DNA of 64,000 bases from Lojkania enalia (lineage: Eukaryota; Ascomycota; Dothideomycetes; Pleosporales), in contig ML986778.1 in the NCBI GenBank assembly GCA_010094045.1, forward strand, positions 14,005-78,004. Reading direction: 5' to 3'. Shown piece after piece: positions 43,217 through 56,179 of this stretch. The notes beneath the pieces are model-generated. The model did no database searches, had not been told where the DNA came from, and saw only the letters and a list, made by a program, of their open reading frames with translations. The stretch's first letter is position 1; each line of letters begins with the position of its first letter. A program made the position numbers and the translations under genes.

Positions 43217-44474
43217 CGTGGAACCTGCTAAATTGTCTCTGCTTTTGCTAGGCTTGCGACGAAAGAACAGAATGGTTTGGACTTTCTACGAAAGACATGA
43301 CGAAGAAAATGTGGCTCTTGCGCGAAGCGCTGCTTGGCTGGGCCTAGGATGGCTTCCCCGGCTCCCTTAATCTATTTCGCGTTGGGTGTGCTGCAGTTCT
43401 AGGATTGAAAGGAAGGGTGATATCAAGGCGATGAAAGCCGTGATAGAGGCTACAGAATCGCACGCAATTACAGCCTCTAAGACAAGCATCTAGAATCGGA
43501 CTTCAGTGCCGGATAGTCGTTATAGGACTGTCCTATGATTTTGCATTTCAAAGTTTTCCCATGGGTTTCAAAATGTTTGTAGGAAGAGCTTCATGGCGTT
43601 GGCATTGGCATATTCTCAACAAGACCCCGGCTTGGCGTTTCAATGGTAACATCACGTGTGATATCCAACGGGCCGGTACAGTAGCTAGCTTTACTTACAT
43701 TCCTGCACACATTTTCGCTTGCAGTCAAGATTTAAAGAGATTCATCATTCTGTTCCGTCTCAACCAATATGTCAAGTCCAAGTGACAGGTCCAATTAGAT
43801 CCAAAAAAAAAAAAGCGTTGCTAAACGCATTTCAATTAACAAATCTAGCCTACAATCTGCTAGCAAGGCACGCCAGCAAAGATTGCAGATCATCTAAAAC
43901 CGCGAGCTATTGAAGCTCTCCTGTCAAGCCCTGGCTCAAACCTCCCCAATAAGTACACTCGACACGACAATCCAACGGACCAAGCAAGAGTGTGCCGCAC
44001 ACGGACTAAGAAGCGGTAAAAAGGTACGCGTAGAACAAAAGGCTAAATCTGTCTGATCCCTCCAAAGCGTAGATAAAAAAGCGTAACCAAGCTCAGCGGG
44101 GCCGTGCCCCAATCCCAAATAGAAAGTAATAGAAAGCCAAGGTCAGAGTTGGAATATGAAGGGAGATAAAGTGTTGGTGAAGCCGATGCCTAATAATGCA
44201 AGGTTTCTCTTCGATGTCGCCGAAAGGAAGATACATGCCCTTCCAAACAAAAGAATTCCCACGTTTGGAATAACAAAGGAGAGATAGATGAGGAGTTGAT
44301 GATATCGATTGCGCCAAGAACGCCGATCGCTGGATGATGGTGATAATGATCGTTGGCAGATTATGCATATTGGAAAGATAACGAGTACTAATGGCACTTC
44401 AACAGTCGAATAGGGGGGAATGATTACAAACGGATCTGGGCGTTAAGATGAGAAAGGGTGAAGGCTTCGTCGGC
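43217..44474. other. Convergent intergenic region
   Basis: It lies between the stop codons of snf12 (plus) and the PDK1-like kinase gene (minus). It contains a 12-A run near 43803 and short frames without motifs; I see no gene. Confidence 0.5.
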
Positions 44475-47152
44475 TCAAAAGTTTGCGAGTCCATTTTTCG
44501 AATGCCGCTTGCTAAATCGCTTCCTCCCCTTGAGCGAATCGGCGTCACCATGATCTCTCCGGAGATGCCGTGCTGTTGGGATATTGACCCCATCAAGGGC
44601 CGAATCACCTCCTAGTGTACTTGTAGGGCTGGAAAGGCTCGAATTTAGATCATTGAGAGCCGAATCACCGGAGAAGTTCTGCATGTTCTGGGATATTGCG
44701 TAGTCTCTGGCTTGTTCGATACTATCAAGCCACTCTTGAGTCGAATATTTGCTTCCATCTGGATCGCTTGTTGTGCTTTTCGGATCTTCGAAAACGAACT
44801 GACGCTCTCGCTACCATGATATTAGTATTAGAGACTGTATGAAATGAAAGAAGACAATCAACATACCGTTTCGACATACCAAGCCGTCAGGCCTTTGGCA
44901 TCTTTAAAACTCTTGTACGTACAACCAGAGGACAGCAGTGATACTTCTTCCTTCAGCTTCTTATCTTTCGTGTCGGTAGCGCACATCAATACCCTTGCAT
45001 TAGATGTTATCATGACTAATCGTTGCTTCTTCTTCATTGTATTGCTGCTGAAGAATCGCGAAAACTTCTTTGGTGTTTCCGCGGTGGGTTCATCCTTACC
45101 ACCAACGGCATGACCAGGGGGATGTTGTGTTACAAACATGTTACCAAGCTTTAATATTCGCTCATCCCTCTTCGTTAAGACCGGGGACCAATCGATGTCT
45201 AATTGGCTTGGAGGCGGTAATTCAGTAATGAGACGTGGTGTTGGCCGTAGCTGAGCACTAGCCGACGTCCCAGGGGTAGTCGGGCCTAGCAACGTGTTAC
45301 CGAGAAGCACATCTTTCGAGGAATAAGGGCCAGCGTTACCATTTAATCTGATAGGTTCGTGGGGAGGAGGAACATAGGATTTGAGCCGCGGAGCCTTTTG
45401 CTTCCATAGCCCTTTCCCCCACACTACTCCCTCGAAGAAGGGATGCGTCTTGATGTGCTCTATTGGCAATCTTTGCACAGGATCGAGAACTAAGAGTCTC
45501 TCAACCAGATCTTTCGCAACGGGCGGGAACCCATCTGGGAAAGTGTACTCCAAGCCGACAATTTTCTGAAATGTCTGATATTCGTTAGCTGCCTTGAAAG
45601 GAGGCCGACCCGCGAGAAGTTGGTATATGATGCATCCAAATGCCCACAGATCACTAGCTTTGCAAGCATTCTTATCCGTAAGCAGTTCCGGTGACACATA
45701 TTCGGCGGTTCCAACAAAAGATTGGGCTCGGTCCGATTCAGCGGATTCTGTTGGATCACCAGCAATAGAACCCACTCCGTTTGTCTTCCTCTGGTCTAAG
45801 ATCTTGGCAGTTCCGAAATCTGTAATTTTGACATGCATCTGGTCATCCAAAAGTACGTTTTCGGGCTTCAAATCGCGATGTATAACTCCTCGCGAATGCA
45901 TGTAATCAATCGCATCCAATATCTGAGCGCCATAGAACCGTGTACATTCGACATCAAATGTAGTCATTTTCTTCAAGAAACCCAGGAGCTCCCCACCTGA
46001 CGCTAAGTCTAGAACGAAATAGAGTGATCGCTCGTCCTGAAATGTGTAGTAGAGTCGAACAATGCCCGGATGTTCTGTTAGGCGATTTAGCGTATCCTTC
46101 TCGATATTAACATATTTAACCTTCTTCTCCTTGATGATGTGCCGCTTGTCGAGCACCTTAATTGCGTATTCTCTCAGTGTCTGTCGATCAGTAGCAGCCA
46201 GAACAGTGCTGTATGAACCTTCCCCTAACGTTCTGCCAAAGTTGAAATCTTTCACACCCTTTTTGACAACTCTTGTTACAGGCCTACCGTTCTGATCGAC
46301 TTCCTGTCTTGTTCCCACAGCTGCGCCCTTGTCTTTCCACTCCTCGCTGCTTGGTAAGGGGCCGCTTTCGAGTCCATATGGTGAAGCGGACAGCTGGCCC
46401 ATGACGGGGGCACTGCTACTATGAGCGCCGTCCACAGGTAAACGACGTGAGCTTCTTCGTGGAGGGGCGGGTCCGTTGCCAGCGGGTATTTGGGATGGCT
46501 GCCGGTATCCTCTATCGCTCCTACTTGCCTCTCTTGTTGGGATGCTCCCATGCATGCCGCTCGGAGCAACCCGCGAGCTGCTTGTCCGCCTAATATCCCC
46601 GGCCATCGCTTCATCATTGTATCTGTATGTGCCGGGATTCGAAGTGGCGGTGGTGGCAGCAGCGGAACTCGAGGAGATATTGGGGTGACTATAGATGCTA
46701 GACAATGGGCGTTCCCTCAGATTTTGGGTGGGAGGAAGTGCATTCCGAGGCTGAGCCATGGTTCCAGAGGTATAGGAAGGGTACGAAGCCTGCTGCTGAG
46801 CCTGGTGCGCGAGGGGCATGGACTGGCGGTGGGAAAGCCGCGGGGAAATCGAGGACGGGTCTGCCGCCAGCGGCGAAGGGTGGCCGGGCGGCGTGATGGA
46901 GGTCTCTGTATGGAATGCATTCGGATTGAAGCCAAGCGATGCGGACAGGGGCTGCGACTCGGGCAGCAGATGCGTAGGTAGCTGCTGCCTCTGTTTCTCA
47001 GTGACGGTGCTCGACGGCGACGAGGGCGGGCGGGCGGCGGCAGACGGGCTATCCGAGGGCTGCTGAGGCGGAGAGGGCGAGCTGGGGTCTTCGTCTGGGT
47101 TTGCAATGCGCAGTCCACCGAGGGACTGCGAGAGGCTCAGGTCCCCATTCAT
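44475..47152 (-). CDS. pkh1: PDK1-type protein kinase (Pkh family)
   Basis: Two exons (complement of 44867-47152 and 44475-44810) with a 56-bp intron give about 873 residues. The kinase domain spans about 303-575: glycine loop LGEGSYSTV, catalytic HRDLKPEN, DFG, activation-loop SFVGTAEYVSPE and a PIF-pocket-type region (VKYVNIEKDTL). A C-terminal PH-like domain (FVTQHPPGH to GLTAWYVET) is split from its last helix by the intron (RERQFVFED, EWLDSIEQARDYA). PDK1/Pkh kinases phosphorylate the activation loop of AGC kinases such as Ypk and Pkc at the plasma membrane or eisosomes. The first 300 residues are disordered and Ser/Pro-rich. The ATG at 47152 is the first in frame. Confidence 0.9.
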
Positions 47153-48149
47153 AATGGCAGCGGCTGCGCAACGGTGGAGGGAAACGAGAGAAGGCGAGCG
47201 GTCGAGCCTGGAGAAGGCTTCCGGCGGATCGAGGGCCACAGAAGACGGTGCGCAGGGAGGGTGTCGGGATGCGATGGCATGGCGAGGCCCAGAGGCCAGG
47301 GACAGAGAGATGTCGTCGCGGTCGATGACGGCGGAGCCGTGGTTGAGGCTGTTGACGGAGGTGAGAAGCGCCAAGGCACCACCGCGACAATTCCTTCCGA
47401 TCAAGCGCTCCCCCAGTCAACACACAATCACATCGTGGACTGCACCGCGCCGCACCGGACTGCACTATTCCAGTACCGCATCGGTAATAGTAGCCGCGGT
47501 TCCTCGAGCACTGTCGCGCACGCGCACGAATCTCTCCTGGTATGTAGCACCTGGCGTGCATGCAATACTATCGCGGCCTCCCTCAATCTCGTGCAAGGTT
47601 ACGCACATTCAACGTCCCTCCCTGCCCCATTTTGCCCCATTCACCCTCGCCTGTAACGTCCGACGCCCGGTTTGGATGCCAATCTTGCTTTCATGTCTCT
47701 CATTGGGTGCCGCTCTCCTAATCCTGCCCGTGGGATGCAGATACTCCTCCCAAAGACATGAACCACCACATGGCTCGAGCCACCTGACACAAATGCCACG
47801 CCTCGGCCAAACCCTCTGCGGTTGCAACTCTTTTTTAGGGAATAGCATCTGCTTGAATTTTTTTAGTAGACAATTGCAAACGGAGATTCGAGGAAGGATA
47901 CGCCATTATGGACCGCACTGTCCTCGCAATCGCTAGGAACTCTTCCCTTAGACGTACTTGTAGAATTGGCAGCAACGATGACAACAAAGCACAGGTAAGA
48001 CGAGGTAGGTATGTTCCTTATCATGTTGTCCACGGACGATGGACGACTTGGGCTTCACGTCCATCCTTTTGGAACTGTTGGGTTTTGGTCTTTCGCCCTT
48101 CGAGGTTTGCTTTCTGTTATTCCCTTAGCGGGGTCAATTCGTCCTCGTC
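47153..48149. promoter_or_regulatory. Divergent promoter region
   Basis: These 997 bp separate the divergent PDK1-like and disordered-protein genes. Several overlapping open frames around 47106-47936 are products of GC-rich leader sequence and carry no motif. Confidence 0.45.
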
Positions 48150-50900
48150 ATGTTACGCCTAAGGCCATCCGAGATTACCCTGACGCCTGCCGACGTAGAA
48201 GAGACTCGTCGCCGGATGGCCCGCAGACAGACTACCGTCCCTACCTCATCTCAATTCGGTAGACCATCACAGCATCACCGGCGTCATGATCAAGGACTCA
48301 AGGTGTTACGGGGTGCCAAACGTTCACGGAACGATGCTATTACAAGTCTTGGAAAGATTCCGTCGCTTAAGCCTCAAAAGGCCGAACATTCTTTCGATCC
48401 TGACATCAAAGATGGCTTGCCTCCTTATGAGGACACAAGAGAGGTTGTCAGCAATGCAGAAGGTCCATCATCTCTGTCGCATCTCTCACCTTACCCACAA
48501 AACAGTACACCAGCTGGGGAGACCTCAACAACTCCGAATCGCATTCTACAGCTTGACTATGAACCCGCTCCTACTCATCGAAAGGCTGCCGGTAGGCTCA
48601 CATCGAGAGAAAATACCGAGGAGGAAGGATCCCCATCACCAACGAAACACAATTATCAACTCTCCAACTTCGGCAGAGAAAGAGCTAATCCCGATGAATT
48701 GAACGAGGACCATCAGTCTGAACTGCCTAATCTTACTGATGGGATGGCCGACTTATCCCTCGATCTAGGGACACGTAGCATTAGCATATCTTCTAGAAGC
48801 CGCACGTACGAACCGGGTGAGCACGTCACCCACTCGTCATCTCCGCAGCAGACTGTTTTGACTCCTCAACGATATTGTCCTGAGCAGAGCGGCGCGATGC
48901 TGGATCCTACACAAAGCGAAGCCACCCCTACAAGGTATTTGCGAGGTTACTTTGTTCCTCCAGATGGGTACAACTTCCAGGAATATTTGATTAGGGGTCA
49001 CACGGAGCCACGACCACGTCCAAGGCGATCGGCCTTGAATTTGCAGAGGAGCGCTTCAAACGGCAACATATCCCAAGTAGTGCCAGATTTATCGCGGCCG
49101 CCTTCCCCAGCAGAGGAAGATTTCTGGACTGCTCCTACTGCTGGCGTAGCTAGTCGCCCAGAATCCGACTTGCCTGAGCCCAACGATCCGGACACTACAG
49201 GTGCACAGGACGCTCACCTAAATCGCCGAACGGGCACCAGATCTCAGAGCATCTCAGAATCGCTTCAAGCCCGATATCGCGAGCTCTTTGGCAGAGGGTG
49301 GGCGCGTCATGCAGCCCATATCTCCGTAGCGTCTGGCACTGATGCTGATCGCCAAACATCCGAGCGGACTAGTGAAGCATCTTCGAATTCCAGCTTGCCA
49401 TACTCTTTTTATGAGCTTCCTAGGTCACGAAATTCTAGTAACAATCAGTCACAGGTTATAGGACATCTCTTACAATCGCAGTATGATGGTGCGGCATCGT
49501 CCAGTCAGCTCAGTCAAGGAGCTTACTATTCAATTCGTCCTTCACAACTCCGAGCTGCAGCCGACAGGCCACTGCACCCACCACCAGCACGGGTTTCTAG
49601 CCTTTCATCCCTGGTTCTTTCAACGTCTATTAGCCAACTAGGTATCTCTCCTCTCCCTGCAAGTCCTTACACGCGCTTGTCTAGCTCTCAGAATAATTAC
49701 AGACCATCAATAGGCTTAGTGACTCCCAACGACTTCGTGGGGGATGATCGGGATGCTGCAAGTGCCGCACAACGCGATTTACCGTCTCCTCTAGAGCTCT
49801 TAGAACAGCGAGCTGATTCATATTTATCTCGAATTTCAACCACGTCGCGCCCTGACTCTTCTCAGCCAAGCTCAATGGCACCGCCCGGATATCACCCTCA
49901 AGCAGCAGACCCTAACGAGACTATCTTTCGTGGCGGAGGGGCTGGGCCAGGACGAATGCGACATATGTCTGGCAGCAGTAGGTCTGCTCGACCGAGAACC
50001 GGTCGCCGCATTCCAGATTTGACCGGATATCTTCGAACAACCCAACACTTGGGGCATATATCAGCAGATGTTTCGACGTCACAGAGACAGCGTGGTGGTA
50101 GGACTAGCGGAAGAACAGGACAACATTCAAGCGAGAATGCTCCTGTTGATGTGTCTACGAATGAACTTCGCCTCACCCCCACCATGGCTCAGAGGCAGGT
50201 ACCCAGAGCGAGCGTACGGCCTAGCCGGCCAGTCACTACTCCGCCGGGGGGCATGATTCCAGGCCAAGAGCTACGAGTGCCTCCAAGCCCTTCTCGATCC
50301 AGTGCCCAGCAGGGCTCTACTCGAGATTATCCAGGTCAACCGCAGTTTCAAACGCCATTCGGACAAGGAGCAACTTCCCGCTCACCACTTGAGCGTGGTT
50401 TGAGTGATGATCCAACTCCTTCGAGCCACGTTTTATCTCATCAAGATCCGCCACACGGCTCTGGAGGCTACGTACCAGCCTTCATGTCGACGAGAGCATC
50501 TCGAGATCAGGCGCATATGGGTCCACTTCGTGGAGAGAGCCGAACTCTACCGCGAAATCCCACACGGCCTATGACTACGTATCATACTTTTCATGACCGT
50601 AGTGAAAACTTCCAAGAACGCGTTCATCACCTGGCTGATGAAGGTTCACTTACTATGCCCGGACCAAATAGGGTGACCGGCGTTAGAAGACCTCCTATCG
50701 CTCGCACGGCAACCTCGCGTCGACGCTTACCTGCCACACAGCAGAATCAAGAGAACTCGGGGGATGCAGAGATCGAGCTCATGAGGGACGAACTCTTGGC
50801 TGTAAGTATGCGATATGCGGAAGAGAACCAACAATTGGATGTTATGGACGAAACGCCCCCCCGCGTCGGAAGATTTGAAAGACACATGATGGACAATTAG
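48150..50900 (+). CDS. Large disordered fungal protein, function unknown
   Basis: Single exon of 916 residues. It begins with a short conserved-looking segment (MLRLRPSEITLTPADVEETR followed by a basic run) and ends with a predicted helix (EIELMRDELLAVSMRYAEEN). The rest is Ser/Pro/Arg-rich, with RS pairs and few hydrophobic residues, hence largely unstructured. No enzyme motif, transmembrane segment or signal peptide is visible. The length and absence of stops over 2.7 kb make it a real gene. It shares a promoter region with the PDK1-like kinase; that may be chance. Confidence 0.75.
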   Translation: MLRLRPSEITLTPADVEETRRRMARRQTTVPTSSQFGRPSQHHRRHDQGLKVLRGAKRSRNDAITSLGKIPSLKPQKAEHSFDPDIKDGLPPYEDTREVVSNAEGPSSLSHLSPYPQNSTPAGETSTTPNRILQLDYEPAPTHRKAAGRLTSRENTEEEGSPSPTKHNYQLSNFGRERANPDELNEDHQSELPNLTDGMADLSLDLGTRSISISSRSRTYEPGEHVTHSSSPQQTVLTPQRYCPEQSGAMLDPTQSEATPTRYLRGYFVPPDGYNFQEYLIRGHTEPRPRPRRSALNLQRSASNGNISQVVPDLSRPPSPAEEDFWTAPTAGVASRPESDLPEPNDPDTTGAQDAHLNRRTGTRSQSISESLQARYRELFGRGWARHAAHISVASGTDADRQTSERTSEASSNSSLPYSFYELPRSRNSSNNQSQVIGHLLQSQYDGAASSSQLSQGAYYSIRPSQLRAAADRPLHPPPARVSSLSSLVLSTSISQLGISPLPASPYTRLSSSQNNYRPSIGLVTPNDFVGDDRDAASAAQRDLPSPLELLEQRADSYLSRISTTSRPDSSQPSSMAPPGYHPQAADPNETIFRGGGAGPGRMRHMSGSSRSARPRTGRRIPDLTGYLRTTQHLGHISADVSTSQRQRGGRTSGRTGQHSSENAPVDVSTNELRLTPTMAQRQVPRASVRPSRPVTTPPGGMIPGQELRVPPSPSRSSAQQGSTRDYPGQPQFQTPFGQGATSRSPLERGLSDDPTPSSHVLSHQDPPHGSGGYVPAFMSTRASRDQAHMGPLRGESRTLPRNPTRPMTTYHTFHDRSENFQERVHHLADEGSLTMPGPNRVTGVRRPPIARTATSRRRLPATQQNQENSGDAEIELMRDELLAVSMRYAEENQQLDVMDETPPRVGRFERHMMDN

Positions 50901-51467
50901 ATCAGGTGTTCTTCCTCAACGCTTGTTGGAGATGTGGGAGAGGCGGAAGATTGGATGCAATTGTGAAAGCTTGATTGGAAATAGGTTAAAGTGAACATTT
51001 TTAACGCTGTACATCTTAGACCTACGTCTGGTAGCGTATCGAGTTATCGTATTACCGAAATAGCCAATGTTAAAGTTTGAATATGGCTAATGCCTACTTT
51101 GTGTATTTTCTTTTCAGCGGTCTAAAAAGTGAGCATAACGATGAATTGGTACCTTGTCGTAAATGCGGGGAGCGACCAACTGATGACGTGTAAGCCGAAA
51201 CCCTGCGGGACGCCGAGGGCTTTGACGCTCTTTCATTGCCGCATGGTACCTTGGTCAGCGAAATCGCCGAACGACTCGTATCTGCAGCTCGTTTATTATG
51301 CAATGTTATCTGCCCTCACTTCAACGTCCTCCGGTCCAAACAATCCTCATCGCTCCCTTCCAAATTACAACAATATCATAATCATTCTACTTTTGATATT
51401 GTATCTTAATTGAGTCTTTATATACAACTACAACACTCACTGCACGGAAGTCTGTATCCTTTTAATC
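50901..51467. other. Intergenic region
   Basis: It holds the 3' flank of the disordered-protein gene and the promoter of the aminotransferase gene. No gene or repeat is seen. Confidence 0.5.
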
Positions 51468-53031
51468 ATGACTTTAACCAACTCGTCCGAGAAGCCGTCG
51501 ACCCTCAGCAAACGAGGTGCGGAGTTAGCCTCTGGTCCGAATTTGAAGGAACTAGCCAAAGCTATTTTGGGAGGTACATGGGATCCCGTAGATAATCCGG
51601 ATGTCATTTTGAATATTGGTACTGCGGAAAATGTACGTTGAGTCGTAGAACAGCAACCCTCGGCACAAGGCGGGAATGGAACGATCAGCGGCTTTATCCC
51701 TAATATTGGCTTGGAGAGGGCGTGGATCGCTAATTTTTGAGAGTAGCATCTCATGCTTGATGATGTAGCGGCATTTATTAATTCGAAAAACGTAAGTTAA
51801 CTGAATGCAAGACAGTACATGTCCGGTACCTGACTCATAGCCAATAGTTAAAGCTGAATGGATCGGCGTTTGACTATGGAGAAGGATTTTGGGGTTCTAG
51901 TCGTCTGCGTAAGGGGATGGCAAAATTCATTAATAGGTATTCCAAGAGGAAATATCTTCATTTATTAATTTTATATATTACCTGCTAAGGATTTGAAGTT
52001 GATTGAGATCTAGGCACTTCCACCCACACACGCCGATTACTACAGACGAGCTGAGCTGCTCAAGCGGCTGCACCTCTCTCTTTAACATGATAGGTGCCGC
52101 GCTAGGAGATCCAGGGGATGGCATTCTCCTAACAATGCCGAGCTATGTGGCATTCGCAAATGACTTCGGACTTACAGCAAAGATGAAGCCCATTTTCGTC
52201 CCATTTCAAGACGCCGACCAGTTCTCTCCAGATAGCATCAGGTACTACGAAGCGGCCCGCCAAAAAGCGGAAGACTCGGGTACTCACATTCGCGCCCTCA
52301 TGCTCTGCCATCCACACAACCCTCTCGGCAAATGCTATCCAAAAGAGACTCTGGTAGCCCTCATGGAATTCTGTAATAAGCACAAGATTCACCTCATAGC
52401 CGACGAAATCTATGCGATGTCCGTGTACGAGGTCCCAGAGCCGACTGCCGTCCCATTTACATCAGTACTCTCGTTCGATTACTCGCAATATATTGATCCA
52501 GATTACTTACATCACACGTATGGGATGTCGAAAGATTTCGCCTGCGGTGGCCTCCGCATTGGCACACTCTGGTCCTGGAACAAAGATCTTGTGAGGGCTG
52601 TGAGTGCTATAACACAATTTTCACACACCGGGCAGATCGATGATCTCTATGCATCTACCATCCTTGAAGACGAAGAATGGTTGGATGGGTTCCTTGCAAC
52701 ATCCCGTAAACGACTTGCTGCGAGTAATAAGCTAGCGAAACAGTTACTTGATGAGGAGGGGATCAAGTATAATAAGGGTGCGAATGCGGGATTCTTTTTG
52801 TGGATTGATCTGGGACCGTGGCTGAGGGAAGAGGATGGGGAAAATGGGTGGGAGAGGGAAGATAAATTGCTACAAAGGATGTTGAAACTTAAGGTTTTCT
52901 TGACAAGCGGGAAAGGGCAGGGCAGTGAAAAGCCTGGCTTCTTCAGGTTGGTGTTTAGTCACAAAGAAGTTGTCCTGAGAGAAGGGATTAAGAGGTTGGT
53001 TAAAGTCCTGAGGGACGATGGAGCTAATTAG
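51468..53031 (+). CDS. Class I/II aminotransferase, ACC-synthase-like
   Basis: Four exons (51468-51632, 51747-51791, 51848-51936, 52014-53031) join to about 438 residues. The second exon is only 45 bp (HLMLDDVAAFINSKN). Landmarks of fold type I PLP enzymes are present: GTAEN, FDYGEGFWGSSRLRKGMAKF, the cofactor-contacting SGCTSLFNM, LCHPHNPLGK, LIADEIYA, and the PLP-binding lysine in YGMSKDFACGGLRIG (about residue 273). These match the 1-aminocyclopropane-1-carboxylate synthase-like branch of aminotransferases; in fungi most such proteins are of unproven substrate, and ethylene precursor synthesis should not be assumed. No targeting signal is seen. Confidence 0.88.
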
Positions 53032-53566
53032 ACTGCGTGAAGACCTGGACGTACAGAGATTGAAAGTGTGGTTACTTTGATCCACGACCGTCGATTGACT
53101 TGTCACGTGCCGCATCCACTACAGATACAAGAAAGGTTTCGATACGAGCGCCTGGGCTAGCGCGTTTATTTCGTTGGTGAATTCCGTCTGTTTCAGCCCG
53201 TGCTTGCCTATAGCGGTGATTCTTGCAAAGGCACGATAAAACCCGCATCTGAATAATTGTATCACATATTATGCCATCACAAAGAAATTTCTCCAAACGA
53301 AAGACAGGTTGGTTGACAGGTGAAAGTAGGCGCGTGGCGCGAAGAGCCTTAGGCCACGTGATTCCAAGTGTTTCGATCGGCGGCCGGGCGATTTGGCCGA
53401 CGATGTCTTAAGCCTCACTTCAACATCAGTGCTCTTGCGACATCATGCTAAGTGGCCCACGCTGCCGTCCTCTTCTCCATCACTGATACGCTATCGCTGC
53501 TCGTTATTCCTTTATACTGGTAGCATCTCTAGCCTACAGCGGCTGTCGCCGCCCACCCTCGTCAAC
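53032..53566. promoter_or_regulatory. Intergenic region upstream of yme1
   Basis: It contains the aminotransferase 3' flank and the yme1 promoter, which is GC-rich near 53330-53400. No other gene is seen. Confidence 0.45.
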
Positions 53567-56179
53567 ATGGCCTTCCAAGGGCCCGTCGCAGTCCAGGTCG
53601 GTTTTTGCCACGATACCCCAACGACGAGGGAACGAGGCTTTGCTAACGGTCGCACAGAACATCGTCTCCGTGACAACTGATCTCTGGCCCACCATGTCTG
53701 CTATTTTGAAGGCTCCATGGCAAGGCCTAGTTCGCCAAACCGCCTCTGCTACGATTACCGGGCAACCTCGAGTCGCGGGGTCCAAGGAACCTGCATCAAC
53801 CCCGGAGCCTAAGGTGTGCACTATTTTTTTTTTTTTTAACCTGAAGGTCCGAAAGATTCTAATGAACTATAGGCTCGTTTGCCGCTCGTTCTGCCCGACT
53901 CGCTCCAATCCGTTCCCATGTCCGCTTTACGTCCGACTGCTTCAGCAGAGGCGCTCAGGTCGATACCAACTGTTTCTGACACCCTTGTAGGAGGTCAGTG
54001 GCTCTGGCAACTTAGAATTAGCAATGGCTGATGAAGCATAGTGCCCCATAACGCGCTTCGGTCTTGCAACCCTTTAGCACGGAGCATACCCATCAAGGCC
54101 GTGACGGCTAGGCAGTATTCCACCGTGTCACGAATGGCGCCTTTCTCTAATCTACGCGCCATTCAAAGGCCAGGACATCTAGGTCTGGCGTTAGCACAGC
54201 AGCGATCGATCTTCGGCGGCCCATCTCAAAACACCCTCGCGCGGTTAGAACAGGCTGCGAATAACAACCCCAGCAGCGCCACGGCGCAGGCTGCTTTCTA
54301 TACTGCATTGATTCGAGCCGGTTTGCCCAATATTGTCGTGGACAGATACCAGACTGGTCATTTCGCCACCAATGTCGCCACCAATGCATGCTATCAGAAG
54401 GCTCTCGAGAAACTCGGTAGATCAGACCAGGCTGCTGGTGTGCAAACCCTCAATGGAAACCTCACGCCTCAGCAAATACAGGCTCTTGGTCAGGCCGTGG
54501 GAGCCCACACTGCAGGTGGCCAGCTTGGGAAAGCCCGCGGCGGTTCCGGCCTAAAAAGTGACCCTCTCTACGTTGTTATTGAAGAGTCTAGGTTGAGCAC
54601 TGTCTTTAAGTGGGTTAGATGGCTTGCTGGCTTTGGTCTTGCTGCTTACGTTGCTCTGATTCTGATCACGCTCTTCGTTGAAACTAGCGGCGTCCTGAAA
54701 AAAGTTGGCGGGGGCTCTACCGCGGAAGTTCGCCCGGAACACCAGAATACTCGATTCAGCGACGTTCACGGTTGCGATGAAGCCAAGGAAGAACTTCAAG
54801 ATGTTGTTGATTTCCTCAAGAACCCCGACCGTTACAATAAATTGGGCGGTAGGCTTCCTAAAGGTGTCTTGCTAATTGGCCCCCCCGGCACTGGAAAGAC
54901 TCTGCTTGCGCGTGCTGTAGCTGGTGAAGCTGGCGTTCCTTTCTTCTATATGTCTGGATCTGAGTTCGACGAGGTCTACGTCGGCGTAGGCGCTAAGCGC
55001 GTTCGCGAGCTTTTCAATGCAGCTCGAAGTAAGGCTCCCGCTATTGTCTTTATCGATGAATTGGATGCAGTTGGTGGGAAACGACAGTCGCGGGATGCCA
55101 ACTACCATCGCCAAACATTGAATCAGCTCCTCAACGACCTTGACGGTTTCGACCAAAGTACTGGTGTAATCTTCATTGCTGCGACCAACCATCCCGAAAT
55201 CTTGGACAAGGCTTTGCTTCGTCCTGGACGTTTTGACCGACATGTCAGTGTCGAACTACCTGATGTCAGGGGGAGACTGGCAATTCTCAAGCATCATACA
55301 AAGAAGATCCGTCTTGGTCCTGAAGTCGACCTCTCAACGATCGCTCGCGGTACCCCTGGCTTTTCAGGGGCCGAACTGGAAAATCTTGCAAACAGTGCTG
55401 CCATTCGGGCTTCTAAGCATCAAAGCAAATTTGTTACTAACGACGATCTGGAATGGGCCAAGGACAAGATCATGATGGGCGCCGAAAGAAAGAGTAGAAT
55501 GGTTCCACTCCAGGAAAAGCTGCACACGGCTTATCATGAAGGCGGTCATACTCTTGTAGGCCTTTACACCAAGGGCTTTAAGGAGCTGCATAAGGCAACT
55601 ATCCTTCCACGTGGTCACGCTGCCGGCATTACTTTCTTCCTTCCCAATGAGGATAATCACCGGACGCGGTCTCAATATCTTATCGACCTTCAAATATCCC
55701 TAGGAGGCAAAATGGCTGAAGAGATCATTTATGGTGCCGAAAATGTTTCAGATGGCGCCTCAAGTGATATCCAGAATGCAACCAGTGTTGCCCATAGGAT
55801 GGTCACCATATGTGGCTTCTCTGACGTCCTCGGCAATGTCGATTTGCGCTCCAATTATGAGCAGCTCTCTCCAGAAACTAAACGTCTCATTGATAGTGAA
55901 GTTCGGCGCTTGATTGATGAAGCCAGGGAAAATGCTAAGCAACTCTTACTTGCGCATCGCAAAGAGTTGGATTTGCTTGCTCAGGCTTTGGTCCAATACG
56001 AGACACTGGACAAAGAGGAGATATTGAAAATTGTCAACGGGGAGAAGCTCTCTGACCGGCTGATGACCATGCCCGACACACCTATTAAACTACCGGGAAT
56101 TCCAGCCTCTATTGTGCCTGGCCCATCTGCGTCTAGCGGAAGCAGTGACCCTCCAGCGGGCCCGGGTGTGCCGGCATAG
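53567..56179 (+). CDS. yme1: Mitochondrial i-AAA protease Yme1
   Basis: Four exons (53567-53596, 53658-53813, 53873-53993, 54042-56179) give about 814 residues. A mitochondrial-type, Arg/Ser-rich N-terminal part ([20 protein letters not shown]) precedes a single transmembrane segment at about 300-315. The AAA domain then shows Walker A GPPGTGKT (382-389), Walker [12 protein letters not shown] and the arginine-finger region RPGRFDR. The zinc protease motif HEGGH is at 601-605. One membrane span and this N-terminal region favour the intermembrane-space-facing i-AAA enzyme over the m-AAA type. It degrades misfolded and regulated inner-membrane proteins. Intron 1 has a GTCGGT donor; intron 2 carries a T run close to its donor. 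Confidence 0.92.

Noticed and set aside
47106..47936. 276-codon plus-strand frame in the divergent promoter
   Set aside because: It overlaps the kinase N-terminus in antisense, is Arg/Ser-rich by GC bias and has no motif.
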